Source: Batillaria attramentaria | Taxonomy: Eukaryota; Mollusca; Gastropoda; Batillariidae | Direction of reading: 5' to 3' | DNA length: 64,000 nt | Assembly: GCA_018292915.2 (NCBI GenBank) | Contig: JACVVK020000190.1 | Coordinates: 521,001 to 585,000, forward strand | In this document: positions 22,871-40,159 of the stretch, piece after piece | Layout: the number at the start of each line of letters is the position of its first letter | Numbering within the stretch: position 1 is the first letter of the stretch | Translations under genes and position numbers: made by a program | Notes under the pieces: generated by a model | What the model was told of the DNA's origin: nothing | What the model saw: the letters and a program-made list of their open reading frames with translations, nothing else | Database searches by the model: none

Positions 22871-23035
22871 GGAAGCTGGGGCAACTTTCCATTCGGACGT
22901 GTCCTTCCTTATGAGAGAAATGTAAACGAAAGGCTGTGATGTAGGATATTTCATATTGTAAACGATGATACTTTCGTCTTCGTAGTCATTGTGAGGCGAG
23001 CCTTGGAACTGTCCTTTTGTAACATTACGTTTGCA

Positions 23036-23153
23036 GTTCGAATCCCGGCTGGGGCTAAATATTTGCGCTGGCCTTTTTCTCGTTGTCCCGTCTTTGATAG
23101 CACCCATACGTGTTGGAAAAGGACGTTAAACTCCCAAACACCCACCCTCCCCA
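23036..23153 (+). mobile_element. SINE-A, head-truncated copy
   Basis: Starts near the B box (TTCGAATCCCGGCTGGGGC) and keeps the body with 'TTTGATA', 'GGACGTTAAACTCC' and the CACCC-rich end. Confidence 0.85.
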
Positions 23154-23785
23154 TGACATTTGCACAGTCAGATCCGACACTACAAAATAGTTCATGCAGC
23201 TGAAATTTTAACTGTCGTGTAGTTACGACGACAGGTTACATCGGCGGCCCCATGGGTCCGCCTTCACGTTTCAAGACCTACTTGTTGCGGCAGGGCTGAT
23301 TTCGCTGGGCTTGCCCACCCCCATTTCTTTGTTCTTGCCCGTATTTCTGCCACCTTCAGTCCATTCACCTGTCTTTTGCTCCCTTAAACTCTCCACTTGG
23401 GGGGGGGGGGGGGGTGGGGAAGAGAGGGGTGGGGTGGGGGTCTGCTGACCCTTGGTCCAGTGAGACATCTGAGGGTTATTTCTGAAGGCCTTCACTGGAT
23501 CCCCCCCAGACCCCCCCCCCCAAACTGGTCTTCACCCTGGCGGGCTTTGTTCGTAATGCCCTGCTGGTACTGCTGAACACTTGTCACGTGAGGGCCTTCA
23601 CAATGCACCCCTCTTGTGTGCTTTGTTTTCCGAAACCGCGTCAAGGCGGGGAGGTTCCGTGTCGGAGCGGTCCTTCCTCCGACTGCATCCCAGGCATGCC
23701 GCGAATTAGTCTTTGTTGCTTGCATCCTAAAAACTCACTCACTCACTCAGGTCACATCAGGCATCTTGTCGCCAAAACCGGGGAG

Positions 23786-23876
23786 CCGGGGTGGCCGAAT
23801 GGTCGAGCATTGGACTCTCAATGCTCGGGTCGTGAGTTCGTATCCCGGCAGGGCCAAATATTTGTGCTGGCTTTTT
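23786..23876 (+). mobile_element. SINE-A head with foreign 3' sequence
   Basis: tRNA-like head 'GGTGGCCGAATGGTCGAGC...GGGTCGTGAGTTCGTATCC' and the first bases of the body, then an abrupt switch to a palindromic element at 23877. Confidence 0.8.
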
Positions 23877-23904
23877 AAGTTGTTTCTCTATAGAGAAACA
23901 ACTT
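23877..23904. repeat. Perfect 28-bp palindrome
   Basis: AAGTTGTTTCTCTA followed by its exact reverse complement. The right half continues with 'TTATGAGACGGGGC', a start also seen at about 25802-25826, so these are the ends of a repeat family joined head to head. Confidence 0.85.
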
Positions 23905-24076
23905 TATGAGACGGGGCAGATTTTGCTGCGCGCAGCAGCAAGTTTCAGTGATACAAAACAAGACTGTGACGTTTCTCCACACAATACATACTTTCACATA
24001 GTGACGTAACGAAACCTGCGTCATAGCACTTGACGTGCACACTATGCTGCTGCGTTCTTTTTGGCGGGAGTTGTGA

Positions 24077-24078
<2 letters not shown>

Positions 24079-24115
<37 letters not shown>
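24079..24115 (+). repeat. (TG)n microsatellite
   Basis: Short pure TG array. Confidence 0.95.
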
Positions 24116-24117
<2 letters not shown>

Positions 24118-24655
24118 ACGGATGTAATGATGGCTATCTCCTAAACCACCTCGATGGAGGCCTTTTTACTTTGAGATAAAATGGGAAATCACCTTCTCCA
24201 GAGCTACCTTTCACGATTTTTAGCCTGCCGCATTTTCAGAAGAGTTATCGCCGATTTAAAAAAAATCGGTCATGTTACGAATTTTTTCGAAAAAGTTGTT
24301 CAAATTCCTTCATTTTCTAGACTTTGGAAGTTCACCCAATCACACTGCCTGTATTCGTGCTACAGCTCTGTAGCTCTGACTGGTTTTGTGTAAAAAAAAA
24401 ATTCCGAGGTAGGGGTGGTTTGCACATAAGATCAAATATCTATGAAAAGACTACTGCAAATTACTTATCATTCCGGCGTTTTTGTCTAGTGCGACAACTG
24501 CACATATGACAGGAACTACTGCACTATTGTATCTTTAGCATTTAGAATAACTGAACTTTTAGATAAACATAACTTTTTTAAGTTTCTGCGAGAAGCACCG
24601 ATCAAAAGAGTTCCAAATTTTCGATTTCATAAGTACAATCCAAGGTATTCTAGTC

Positions 24656-25268
24656 CATGTTTCACCAGCCCTCTAGATCTTCCAGATTTTATGTAAAAAT
24701 TAATTCAGCCAGGGAAGTCACAAAAGCAACAGGGAAATCACAAGACATGCACAAGCATCATCTGTCATACCGCCAGAGTGAAGCTGACGTCAAACGCTTA
24801 GTTCACATAGAAACGGAAACGGTAATGACTGCGAAGTGGTTACAAGTTAAGCAAATAAAAGCGACACAAAAGGGACAGAAACCACTTAACTTTGACAAAG
24901 GACGGCACAGGTCGACGTTTCGGCTTACGCCTTCTTCAAACAAATGGGACATAACTTCAACAAACAAGCAAAAGGTAACTCTGCGGACGTACTGACATAC
25001 ACGGCGCGAAAAAAAAAAAACAAAAAAAAAAACGGTGGGCGAGAAAAGGACCAGAAAAAATAGTTCACAGACAAAATAAGCAAGTATCGTCACTGCCTCC
25101 GACATTTCACCAGCCCTCTAGATCTTCCAGATTTCATGTGAAAAATAATTCAATCGGGGAAGCCACATATCCAACAGGGAAATCACAAGACATATAAACA
25201 AGCTTCCTCAGACGATCGCAGTGCTAGAGGCTGACGTCAAAAGTTTAGTTCACGGAATTGACGTCATC
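24656..25268 (+). repeat. Direct repeat pair (~150 bp) flanking a spacer
   Basis: 24656-24810 and 25103-25268 share 'CACCAGCCCTCTAGATCTTC', 'AACAGGGAAATCACAAGACA' and 'GCTGACGTCAAA' in the same order. Confidence 0.75.
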
Positions 25269-25405
25269 TCTCTCTCTCTCTGTATGACGACCTGCCTGAG
25301 GCTGACGTCAAAATGTTTAGTTCGCGGAATTGACGTCATCTCTCTGTCTGTGTATGACGACCTGCCTGAGGCTGACGTCAAATGTTTAGTTCACGGAACT
25401 GACCT
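25229..25405 (+). repeat. ~70-bp tandem repeat carrying TGACGTCA motifs
   Basis: Three imperfect units. The perfect CRE palindrome TGACGTCA occurs at 25232, 25259, 25303, 25331 and 25373. Confidence 0.8.
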
Positions 25406-25433
25406 CTCTCTCTCTTTCTCTCTCTCTCTCTCC
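25404..25433 (+). repeat. (CT)n tract
   Basis: CT array immediately 5' of a SINE-A head. Confidence 0.9.
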
Positions 25434-25597
25434 AGGGTGGCCGAATGGTAGAGCGTTGGACTTTCAATGCTCGGGTCGAGAGTTCGAATCCCGGCTTGGG
25501 CCAAATATTTGTGCTGGCCTTTCTCTCGTTGCCCCGTCTTTGATATCACCCTTACGTGGTGGAAAAGGACGTTAAACTCCTAAACACCCACCCACCC
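25434..25597 (+). mobile_element. SINE-A, full copy (tRNA-derived)
   Basis: A-box-like 'GTGGCCGAATGGTAGAGCG', B box 'GAGTTCGAATCCC', then a ~100-bp body (CCAAATATTTGTGCTGGCC, TTTGATATCACC, GGTGGAAAAGGACG) and a CACCC-rich end. The head looks tRNA-derived (Ser/Leu-like D-arm) but has no paired acceptor stem, so this is not a tRNA gene. Confidence 0.9.
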
Positions 25598-25601
25598 ACT
25601 C

Positions 25602-25625
25602 TCTCTCTCTCTCTGTCTCTCTGTC

Positions 25626-25663
<38 letters not shown>

Positions 25664-25665
25664 CC
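25602..25665 (+). repeat. (CT)n/(CTGT)n tract
   Basis: Imperfect CT array following the SINE. Confidence 0.9.
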
Positions 25666-25837
25666 CCCCCCCACCCGGCCCCACCCCCAGTCACGTGACT
25701 AATCGGTCGAGGTCGTAGAGGATCTAGTGTCATTGGTAGAACTTGGAGAGGGGAGAACCGGCAACAATAACAACAAAACAGACAAAATAAAATGAAATTT
25801 GGAGAAACAACTTTGTAGGACGGGGCCGTTCCTCCTT

Positions 25838-25912
25838 GTTCATCGTTGCCCCGTCTTTGATATCACCCGTATGTGGTGAAAAGGACGTTAAATCTCCAAA
25901 CACCCCCCACCC
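25838..25912 (+). mobile_element. SINE-A 3' body fragment
   Basis: Only the 'GTTGCCCCGTCTTTGATATC ... GGACGTTAAA' part remains. It is fused upstream to the 'GAGAAACAACTTTGTAGGAC' repeat. Confidence 0.8.
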
Positions 25913-26196
25913 CCTGTCGCCCAAACCAGACAAGCTCCTGACGCAGCTTAGACTATTATTCCGCAGAACCATTAGCGATGCGACGGTCAGTACTGTGCGA
26001 CGCATACGAGATGTTGCTATGCGCGCACGTACCGTACCGAGTCGCTCGCGACCGAGTACGCTGCGGGATAGTATCCGCGGTGACAGGTAGGTAAGCTAGG
26101 GTGATTGGAGACGTCCTTGAAACGGGCAGGTTATGGGGGGAATTTTCCTTAAGGAAACAGGCGAACAGTTCAGCTGAACACGATTCAATCCAGTCA

Positions 26197-26372
26197 GGGG
26201 AAGCCGGGGTGGCCGAATGGTAGAGCGTTGGACTTCCAATGCTCGGGTCGGGAGTTCGTATCCCGGCAGGGGCCAAATATTTGTGCTGGCTTTTTCATCG
26301 TTGTCCCGTCTTTGATATCACCCGTATGTGGTGGAAAAGGACGTTAAACTCCCAAACACCCACCCACCCATC
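26197..26372 (+). mobile_element. SINE-A, full copy
   Basis: Head, B box and body are complete. Flanked by ATCCAGTCAG-type direct repeats (near 26187 and 26378), a plausible target-site duplication. Confidence 0.9.
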
Positions 26373-26796
26373 CAGTCCAGTCAGACTGGGGAGCCTCCGA
26401 TTTGGTGTATCCTTGATTGCGATCGACCTGTTACTCAAGCAGATCCAGTTATTATTAACAGGTCCGGGCGGTCAGAGGTCTAGTGGTTCAGACTTCGCCA
26501 CCAATGCGAGAGGTCAGGTTCGAGTCCCAACCGGAGCAAAGATTTTTTCCTTCTCGTGACACTGTTCATTCGGGCCGATCGTCGGGGGTTTCTCTACGGG
26601 TATTCCGGCTTCCTCCCCCTCTGCTTGGAAAATGTTCAGCCCCCCCCCCCCAATTCATAATAAATGTAATTCTAAATTCCGAAACTTAAATTGCTGAGCT
26701 GACCCTTCGTACCACGTGATTTTAATAATGTGTCCATGTCCAGTGTGTGAGAGAATGCGTGTAATTCACGTGCGCTTGCGTGTTTGGGTTCAGTTC

Positions 26797-26871
26797 GCGG
26801 CGCTTTGAGCCAATTCAAAAAAACTGGGTAAAGCGCCTATACAATACACATTTATTATTATTATTCTTATA
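26797..26871 (+). mobile_element. LINE 3' tail with (ATT)n
   Basis: 'GCGGCGCTTTGAGCC ... AAGCGCCTATACAATACAC' followed by TTATTATTATT, the end structure shared with 30423, 54180, 56930 and 61553. Confidence 0.6.
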
Positions 26872-27293
26872 CAAGGAAATATCGCGTGGTGAAGTGGAAC
26901 ACTCTCTCTCTCTCTCTCTCTGTCTCATATACAGTCTTCACAAAAAGTTAAGGACCAGTCAACATAATGGGTGACAGTTTCAATAAATCAGAAAAAAATA
27001 AACTAATAAGATTTTCCCCCGTAAAATTCGGTAGCAAGGTTAAGGGGTAATTAGTGAACATGGCGACCACTGTGTGGATGGCACGTGCGCGTCACACAGC
27101 ATGCTTGGCGCGTGTGAAAATCTGCAATTTCGGCAAAACTAAACCGAGTTTCAGTGTTCAGTGAGCGATACCTGGGGCTTTCTGCACGGCCAAAATGAGA
27201 TGCAGGTCAAAGAATGCATCCCCGATTATGAACTGTGCTCATTTGTTTGCCTACATAAGCCGCCGTTTCAGCGATGTTCAGCACTACACCGGC

Positions 27294-27455
27294 ATGCCAC
27301 CACGACAAAAGTTGAATGATTTCCACCGGACTCGAGCAATTGCCTGGCTGCAGGATGGAGTTGGCGTGCGCGAAGTGGCCCACAGACTGCAGGTATCACA
27401 CTCCATCATCACACGGCTGAGGCAGCGGTTCCATGCGACAGGAAGAGTCCAGGAG

Positions 27456-27458
<3 letters not shown>
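27294..27458 (+). pseudogene. Tc1/mariner transposase N-terminus (DNA-binding HTH remnant)
   Basis: Begins 'MPPRQKLNDFHRTRAIAWLQ' and continues through 'VREVAHRLQVSHSIITRLRQ', a paired-like helix-turn-helix typical of Tc1 transposases. The frame runs directly into a (TG)n array and has no catalytic domain, so it cannot be a working transposase. Confidence 0.8.

Positions 27459-27532
<74 letters not shown>
27459..27532 (+). repeat. (TG)n microsatellite inside the Tc1 remnant
   Basis: About 74 bp of TG separates the HTH code from the right terminal repeat. Confidence 0.95.
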
Positions 27533-27535
<3 letters not shown>

Positions 27536-27809
27536 AAGTGGTCCTTAACTTTTTGTGAAAGCTGTAGTTAGTCCGCGGCGACAATGAAGGCAACATCCCT
27601 TGCAACTCTGTACCTTCGGGCTTCACTACGCTTACCCTCTGCACTGACCCGAAATCGGCTAGCCGAGACCTGCGCCGAGACAACTGATACCTAAGAAGGA
27701 AAAAACAAAAATACTCGGTGACAAGGAAAGTGGGCAGTTCTGAACAACTTTGTGGTCAACGTGGTATTTCACAGTGTGCACAGAAGCGGTGAGTTCTGTC
27801 GCATTCACC

Positions 27810-28089
27810 AGGGCTCATATGTAAAAGTCGAGGTTAATTTAACCCAGGGCTACGGGCCTAACCCAGACTAGGACAAAAGAAACCCAAAAGCAAAATTAAA
27901 TACAAAAGGAAGCGAAGAAAGGAAGGAAAAATTCCTTCTATAACGGCTTAGGCACCTTGCTGTAATGGACCCGCTTCTTGGTTTAAAACAAAAAACAACA
28001 GATAATTTAACCCTAGAGCTACTTTAGTTGGAGGTTAGACTCTAACCCGGGGCTAAAAGCCCTAACCTCGACTATTACATACGGGCCCT
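27810..28089. mobile_element. MITE-1 copy nested in the long-TIR element
   Basis: ~280 bp with ends of the type GGGCCCGTATGTAA(T)AGTCG / complement. The right arm of the host element shows the uninterrupted sequence. Other copies are at 51572, 55429 and 59339. Confidence 0.85.
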
Positions 28090-28121
28090 TCACAGTACAT
28101 TTTCATTTTCAGCCTGATTAA

Positions 28122-28264
28122 GAGATTATTGCCTGCATGAGTTGTCCCGCGTGCATACACAGAACTACAGCATGCATGCATTTTTCGTGGCAACTTTGTG
28201 CTCAGCCACGAAAAATGCGTGCTTGTTGCGGCAATGGAGAGAACTCATGCAAGCAATAATCTAG
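28122..28264. repeat. Fold-back segment
   Basis: GATTATTGCCTGCATGAG and its complement AACTCATGCAAGCAATAATC bracket an inner inverted pair (GCATTTTTCGTGGC / GCCACGAAAAATGC). About 140 bp could form a two-step hairpin. Confidence 0.75.
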
Positions 28265-29220
28265 ACTCCAGAGTGCAGTCCCTTTTCGGCGGGGCGTGAA
28301 AATGTGACTGCTTACACCCAGCGCCATTTTCAAAAATGGCGAATTCTTTTTAGAAAAGCAGAGACTTGTGTGTCATATGATTCGATTTGAAACGAAGTCT
28401 TGAATATCCGACCACTTTTCGTTTGGGCAAAATCTTTGCCAGCGGACAATTATTGTTGCGCTTTGATGGCACTGTTTACGTGGTACACTGATCCAACAGG
28501 ATGTGAGTAAACGGCAAGGGGGTTGCACTCTACAGGCAAGTATTATTGCACGGTGCAGACGATCACGTACCTGCCTTGTGGTGGAATAAGAGACGATTAC
28601 AAAAGCATACACACCCGTGCTCTAAGACTGAATATAATAATAGATCTGTCCATTCAGACAGAGACATGTTATGTATGTCTCTGATTCAGAAACACTCCTA
28701 CTTTCACTCTGAAGACAGCCTGCCATCACTTGCGCCACTGAGGATCCCTCTGGGTTCAAAGCTGGCCAAGGATGACATAGTGCGCGACCTTGTGTTTGAG
28801 AGCACCGAGACAATTTAGGCCCGTCACGGTAGCGCAGTGAGCGCCATTTCCCCACTGTGCACAGAGGTACTTTCCACTGAAAGACTCTGAGCCCCAGAGA
28901 GTGGCAATAATCTCTAATCAGGCCGAAAATGTACTGTGCTGGTGAATGCGACAGAACTCACCGCGGATTCAGTGCACACTGTGAAATAACACGTTGACCA
29001 CAAACTGCATGTCCACTTTCCTTGTCACCGAGTATTTTTGTTTTTTTCCTTTTTATGTATTACTCGACTCGGCGCAGTTCTCGGCTAACCGATTTCGGGT
29101 CAGTGCAGAGGGTAAGTGTAGCGAAGCCCGATCGTACAGAGTTGCATCCCTTGTAGCAAAAAGTACGCGGTGATGGCATTGTCGTCCATGCTGCACTTTG
29201 GATCCTTCAGTTCATGGGGA

Positions 29221-29268
29221 GGGAGGGTGGGTGGGTGTTTGGGGGTTTAACGTCCTTTTCCACCACAT
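29221..29268 (-). mobile_element. SINE-A 3' end fragment
   Basis: Antisense 'GGGTGTTTGGGGGTTTAACG' plus 'TCCTTTTCCACCACAT'. Confidence 0.75.
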
Positions 29269-29306
29269 GGAATTCATGGGGAGAAGAAAAACTTTATAAA
29301 GCTTAC

Positions 29307-29720
29307 AGTGGGGGCTGCCGGGATTGACGAGCTGGTAAAGCGGTGGACATTCAGTGCTCGGGTCGTGAGTTCGAATCGAAGGGCGGGAGGGGACTAAGGG
29401 TTTTTTTTTTGTTTTTGTTTTTTAAAAAGATGCTCCGCCGTTGATATTACCCAACACTGGCCTGCAGCGTTAAAAGACCCCGTCACGCAGCTTAACTCAT
29501 CCGCGACGGGAGACTTCGATCAAAGATTCAGCCATGCATCGCCCTCATAAACTTGCTCATGAAACATGAATTTTCCGTCCGCTTGCCTTCAGTGAAACTT
29601 GCTAGAGAGGTTTGTTAACGTGTAGTCAGTTTACTGCCGTTTCAGGCGACAGCCGCCCCGGCCAGTACAGTGATGTGGCAGGTGCAGCCCTGGTCATAAT
29701 AGAGTTAATGGCAAGGGCGT
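29307..29720 (+). mobile_element. Dispersed repeat C with tRNA-like head, copy 2
   Basis: The head 'GAGCTGGTAAAGCGGTGGAC' with a B box 'GAGTTCGAATC' suggests a third tRNA-derived SINE. The body is shared with 15170-15352 and 37412-37620, and includes one unit related to the 33-bp minisatellite. Confidence 0.65.
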
Positions 29721-29908
29721 TGGAATGTCACGCTCACGGGTAACCCCAGTCACGTGGCTAAGAGGTCGAGGTCGTACCTTTAGCCAAGACGTATCATTGG
29801 CTTGGTTCCCGAGTTAGCTCACGGGACGAGTTTCGATGTGTTGAATTTTGTTGAGGGTGTACATTTCTTCGAGTCAACCTTCCAGACCCGCAGACTCGTT
29901 TACTGTTC

Positions 29909-29910
<2 letters not shown>

Positions 29911-29947
<37 letters not shown>
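29911..29947 (+). repeat. (CT)n tract
   Basis: Pure CT array. Confidence 0.95.
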
Positions 29948-29949
<2 letters not shown>

Positions 29950-30039
29950 AACCGTTGTTATTGTCAGTCTCATTCACTACCACTATCGCCATTTTCACCT
30001 CTGATCGTCAGTCATAATCATCATCATCATCATCATCAT

Positions 30040-30165
30040 CACCTCATACCGTAGCCAGTCATAGGTTCCCAGTCATTCTGCGGCCTGCAGAGGTAGTTAC
30101 TGCACGGAGTAGCGAGCAGGAGTGTAGTAACTACCTCCACATGGCGTCGAATGGTTCGAAGCCAG
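30040..30165 (+). repeat. Dispersed repeat with conserved hairpin, copy 2
   Basis: Near-identical to 12230-12355, including both arms of the TAGTTACT hairpin. Preceded by a (CAT)n tract at 30020-30042. Confidence 0.75.
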
Positions 30166-30232
30166 CTTGTCTGATTAAATCAAACAGATTTTGACCCATT
30201 CTGAGCTCTGTTGCAGGTGAAAGGGCAGCTAG

Positions 30233-30406
<174 letters not shown>

Positions 30407-30422
30407 GCAGACTCTCATTAGT

Positions 30423-30569
30423 TTAGACGGTCATTGTGAAGCGCCTTGACTTGAGCTGACCTTGTGGAGATACTGCGCTATTTAAGAATGTGATATTATC
30501 ATTATTATTATTATTATCATTATTATTATCATTATTATTATTATTATCATTATTATTATTATCATTATT

Positions 30570-30601
<32 letters not shown>

Positions 30602-30634
30602 CATTATTATTATTATCATTATTATTATTATTAA
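30423..30634 (+). mobile_element. LINE 3' tail with expanded (ATT)n
   Basis: 'GAAGCGCCTTGACTTGAGC ... GAGATACTGCGCTATTTAAG' then about 140 bp of ATT/ATC triplets. Confidence 0.65.
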
Positions 30635-30816
30635 ATCGCGAGAACTTTCCAGCAGAACGGATTGTCATGTGCAACTACGCGGGTATGGACTAGCTAGTTG
30701 ATGTGCTGTAAGTTGCGTGTGCGTGTTCAAACCACATGAACCCTGTAAACCTAATCTGACGTCACTTTTCCTGCTGAACTTAGTGCTTTAGGGCGAAGAT
30801 TTCAGATCTGTTGATG

Positions 30817-30872
<56 letters not shown>
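30817..30872 (+). repeat. (CA)n microsatellite
   Basis: Pure CA array. Confidence 0.95.
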
Positions 30873-30876
<4 letters not shown>

Positions 30877-31059
30877 GAGAGAGGTAGTGTTCACTTTTTT
30901 TTTTTTAAAAAGCTACAAAACAACAACAAAAAACAACAACAAAAAACAGCGAAAACCCAAAGAAACAAAAAAAAAAAAAAACCCACCGAATATTGACCCA
31001 ACTTTATTTTGTAAAAGGAAAGTTTCTTCTGAGTCTGAGGGAGGAAAAAAGAAAAAAAG

Positions 31060-32239
31060 TGCATAGGTAATACAGCAAACGTAAGCACCGTGCACTTTTT
31101 TGTATGATGTCATTCGTAACAAGGACTCAACTTACGTCACGAATAACGGTAATCATTTATTCGTAACAATAAGAAGCCACGTGATTACGACCGGGCGGAG
31201 TCTAATTGGTGGCCGCTGTCGCCATGGTGACGCGCACACCACGAGACAGAGGCTGCAGACTGGCAGTTGTGGTCAGGGTGTGGAATTTTCCATTTTTTTT
31301 CTCCGAGGTGTAGACCAAGGATCATGTGCCGGTTCATAGTAAGGAGAATGGCACAGAAAGTAAAAGGAATATGGAGTAGATTTTCTTCTTTTACGCGTGA
31401 GCCCAGACAAGAACTTTAGAACCAACAAAATGGATTTCCACACTTAGACCTCAGCTCCAGATATAGTCCCTTTATTTATTTATTTTTTTTGCCTGACCGT
31501 ACGAGGTGTGAGCAAAAAGGATCATTGTTAACCTATAAGTGATAACACATACACACAGTTACTAAAATGCTGTCACAAGAGACCAACTTTCTTGAGTGCG
31601 AAAATTTGGATACCACATTCGGCGGTTTACCTTTGCCATGTCATGCTTCCCCCCCCCCCCTTCGCTTTCGTACATAAACGCCCACAGGACTTGAGACACT
31701 TGGGCTAATATAAAAGTAAGTAGGCTACCTGATGGAATCACTCATTGTAGATGCACCCAGTTCTTCTGTAGACGACATGACTTTGATCACGAAACTTCGC
31801 TAAAGCTTTTCAAGTGCTTGCTTAGTTTGTGCATGAGATAATGTAGGAGAAGAGTGAATTGATAACAAGCATCAATTCGTCTGCCAGCTTGGCGCGAGAA
31901 AAACAGAACTGGAAAGACTGTACGATTAGAGTCATTCAAAAAGACGAACTACCGAATAATGAAATCTACTCAGTCGTCAGTCCGTGGACATTAGCAATGG
32001 TCATGTGACCAGTAATACGCCGTAACACATATTAGCCAAAAAAAAAACCCCAAAAAACCCAAAAAACCAAAAAAAAAAAAACAACCCCAAAAACCAGAGC
32101 CAATTTCGCTCAGAGAGAAAATTTTCTGCTGCTTTACCAAAAGACAATTACAGTTCGCATCGGGCTCGGCTAAAAGGAAAATAAGTGTCATGACGTAACA
32201 GGTCACGTGGGAAGGTCACGTGTGGTCGCTGGGTGAGGT
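31060..32239. other. Gene-free stretch and 3' flank of the cysteine-rich gene
   Basis: No exon is recognised. On the minus strand, an AATAAA run at about 31468-31480 (read as TTTATT on the plus strand) could be the poly(A) signal of the minus-strand gene ending at 32240. A palindromic X-box-like GTCGCCATGGTGAC lies at 31218-31231. Confidence 0.35.
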
Positions 32240-38863
<6,624 letters not shown>

Positions 38864-38889
38864 GGCTTATGGTGTCCTGTCGGGTCTGA

Positions 38890-38955
38890 AGACGTCACTG
38901 TGGTGTCCAAAACAGTCAGCGGTTTCGTGGGGCCGCGCGCTCACCTATTTAAAGG
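38890..38955 (-). promoter_or_regulatory. Putative core promoter of cysteine-rich gene
   Basis: On the minus strand, a TATA-like TTTAAATA (about 38946-38953) lies ~85 bp upstream of the ATG, with a TGACGTC half-palindrome (38891-38897) between them. Position fits; there is no direct evidence. Confidence 0.4.
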
Positions 38956-39100
38956 ATATACACATAGCAACAGCCCGTGTTTGGAAAACAGACGGCACGA
39001 GGTTTAGAGGCACAGGCTTTCTGGATTGTGGACGCACATTGCAATGCAATGTTTAAATACAATGTTTGTTTGGAAAGCCGCCTGTCCAGAAGCCACCAGA

Positions 39101-39260
39101 GGAGCCGGGGTGGCCGAATGGTAGAGCGTTGGACTTCTAATGCTCGGGTCGTGAGTTCGATCCCGGCTGGGGCCAAATATTTTTGCTGGCTTTTTCATCG
39201 TTGCCCCGTCTTTGATATCACCCTATGTGGTGGAAAAGTCCCAAACACCTACCCACCCTC
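39101..39260 (+). mobile_element. SINE-A, near-full copy
   Basis: Complete head; the 'GGACGTTAAA' segment of the body is deleted. Confidence 0.85.
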
Positions 39261-39810
39261 CCAGTACATTGCATCTTCGCATAAACTGGTCGCGGTGCAG
39301 ACAGAACGCAATGGAAGAAATATGAAAGGGAAGGTGGAAGTAAAGTTAAAAATTAAAAACAATAACAGCTAAACTCTACACGCAGCCATAAATAGCACAG
39401 CCTTGGTTCAAACAAACCAATACTGTTACCGATTTGGCGAAGACATATATTTGGAGAAGAAAATCATGATTGAAACACATACCTCCGACTTCTCGTTTTT
39501 ATAAGAGAGTTTGAATTCGATTTCGCTCCTTGCAGAAAAGGCTCAAGCCTAGCAACGAAGGACAGACCAAAAAAGGACATGGTTCGTGCCTCGACACATA
39601 CTCTCAAATAAAAGATCTGCATGCTTTCATGAGCATGTGCAGACACACTGGGAACGGTGAAGGGGACGAGGGGGGGTGGGGTGGGGGGTGGGGGGGTGCC
39701 TAGTTGGGAGGAGAAGCGCCCTTCTTTCGGAGGACAGCCGATTTAGCTCAGGCCCGGCAGAAAGCTGGTGATTAGCTGGCTGGGACGACCAATCACAACC
39801 GGTCCTGGGA

Positions 39811-40159
39811 GGGTGCACACCACAGACGTATAGAGATAGACGCACCACGGTGCCGGAAAAGTGACGCCGCCGCGCGCCATGTTGCTAGTACCTGGAAGTG
39901 CCAGTTGTTTACATAGCGCGCATAGCATTGGCCAGAGGCTATCAGCTGTTTACATAGCGCGCATAGCATTGGTCCGCTTTATCTTACGTCACATTTCTGA
40001 TGAAGTCTTTCTAAAGAACTTTGTATTTCGAACGAGGCGTCCTATACACAGAGCCTCTGAGTTCTGGTATTAGTAAGATGGCCGCGATAGCGACACTCGC
40101 AAGCAGCGGTGGCAGCGTGCGGCGGTGCGTCTATCTCTTTACGTCTGTGGTGCACACCC
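39811..40159. mobile_element. MITE with ~36-bp terminal inverted repeats
   Basis: Ends GGGTG(CA)CACCACAGACGT... and AGAGATAGACGCACC are repeated inverted at the right end. Inside, a 26-bp word beginning TGTTTACATAGCGCGCATAG occurs twice (39907 and 39950). Confidence 0.7.

Larger units (their letters stand above)
26932..27564 (+). mobile_element. Internally deleted Tc1/mariner-like transposon
   Basis: Terminal inverted repeats CAGTCTTCACAAAAAGTTAA (left) and its near-perfect complement (right) are flanked by TA on both sides, the Tc1/mariner target. Inside, 27294-27458 encodes a helix-turn-helix N-terminus of a transposase. The catalytic DDE region is gone; a long TG array lies in its place. 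Confidence 0.88.
27596..29150. mobile_element. Element with ~250-bp terminal inverted repeats
   Basis: The left arm (27596-27810, resuming 28089-28132) matches the reverse complement of the right arm (about 28893-29150) over 'GCAACTCTGTAC', 'CTGACCCGAAATCGG', 'ATACTCGGTGACAAGGAAAG', 'TTTCACAGTGTGCAC' and 'GTTCTGTCGCATTCACCAG'. No transposase is seen between the arms. The left arm is split by a MITE. Confidence 0.8.

Noticed and set aside
25434..25510. tRNA genes at the heads of SINE-A copies
   Set aside because: The head recurs in many copies with the same body and end, and no cloverleaf closes.
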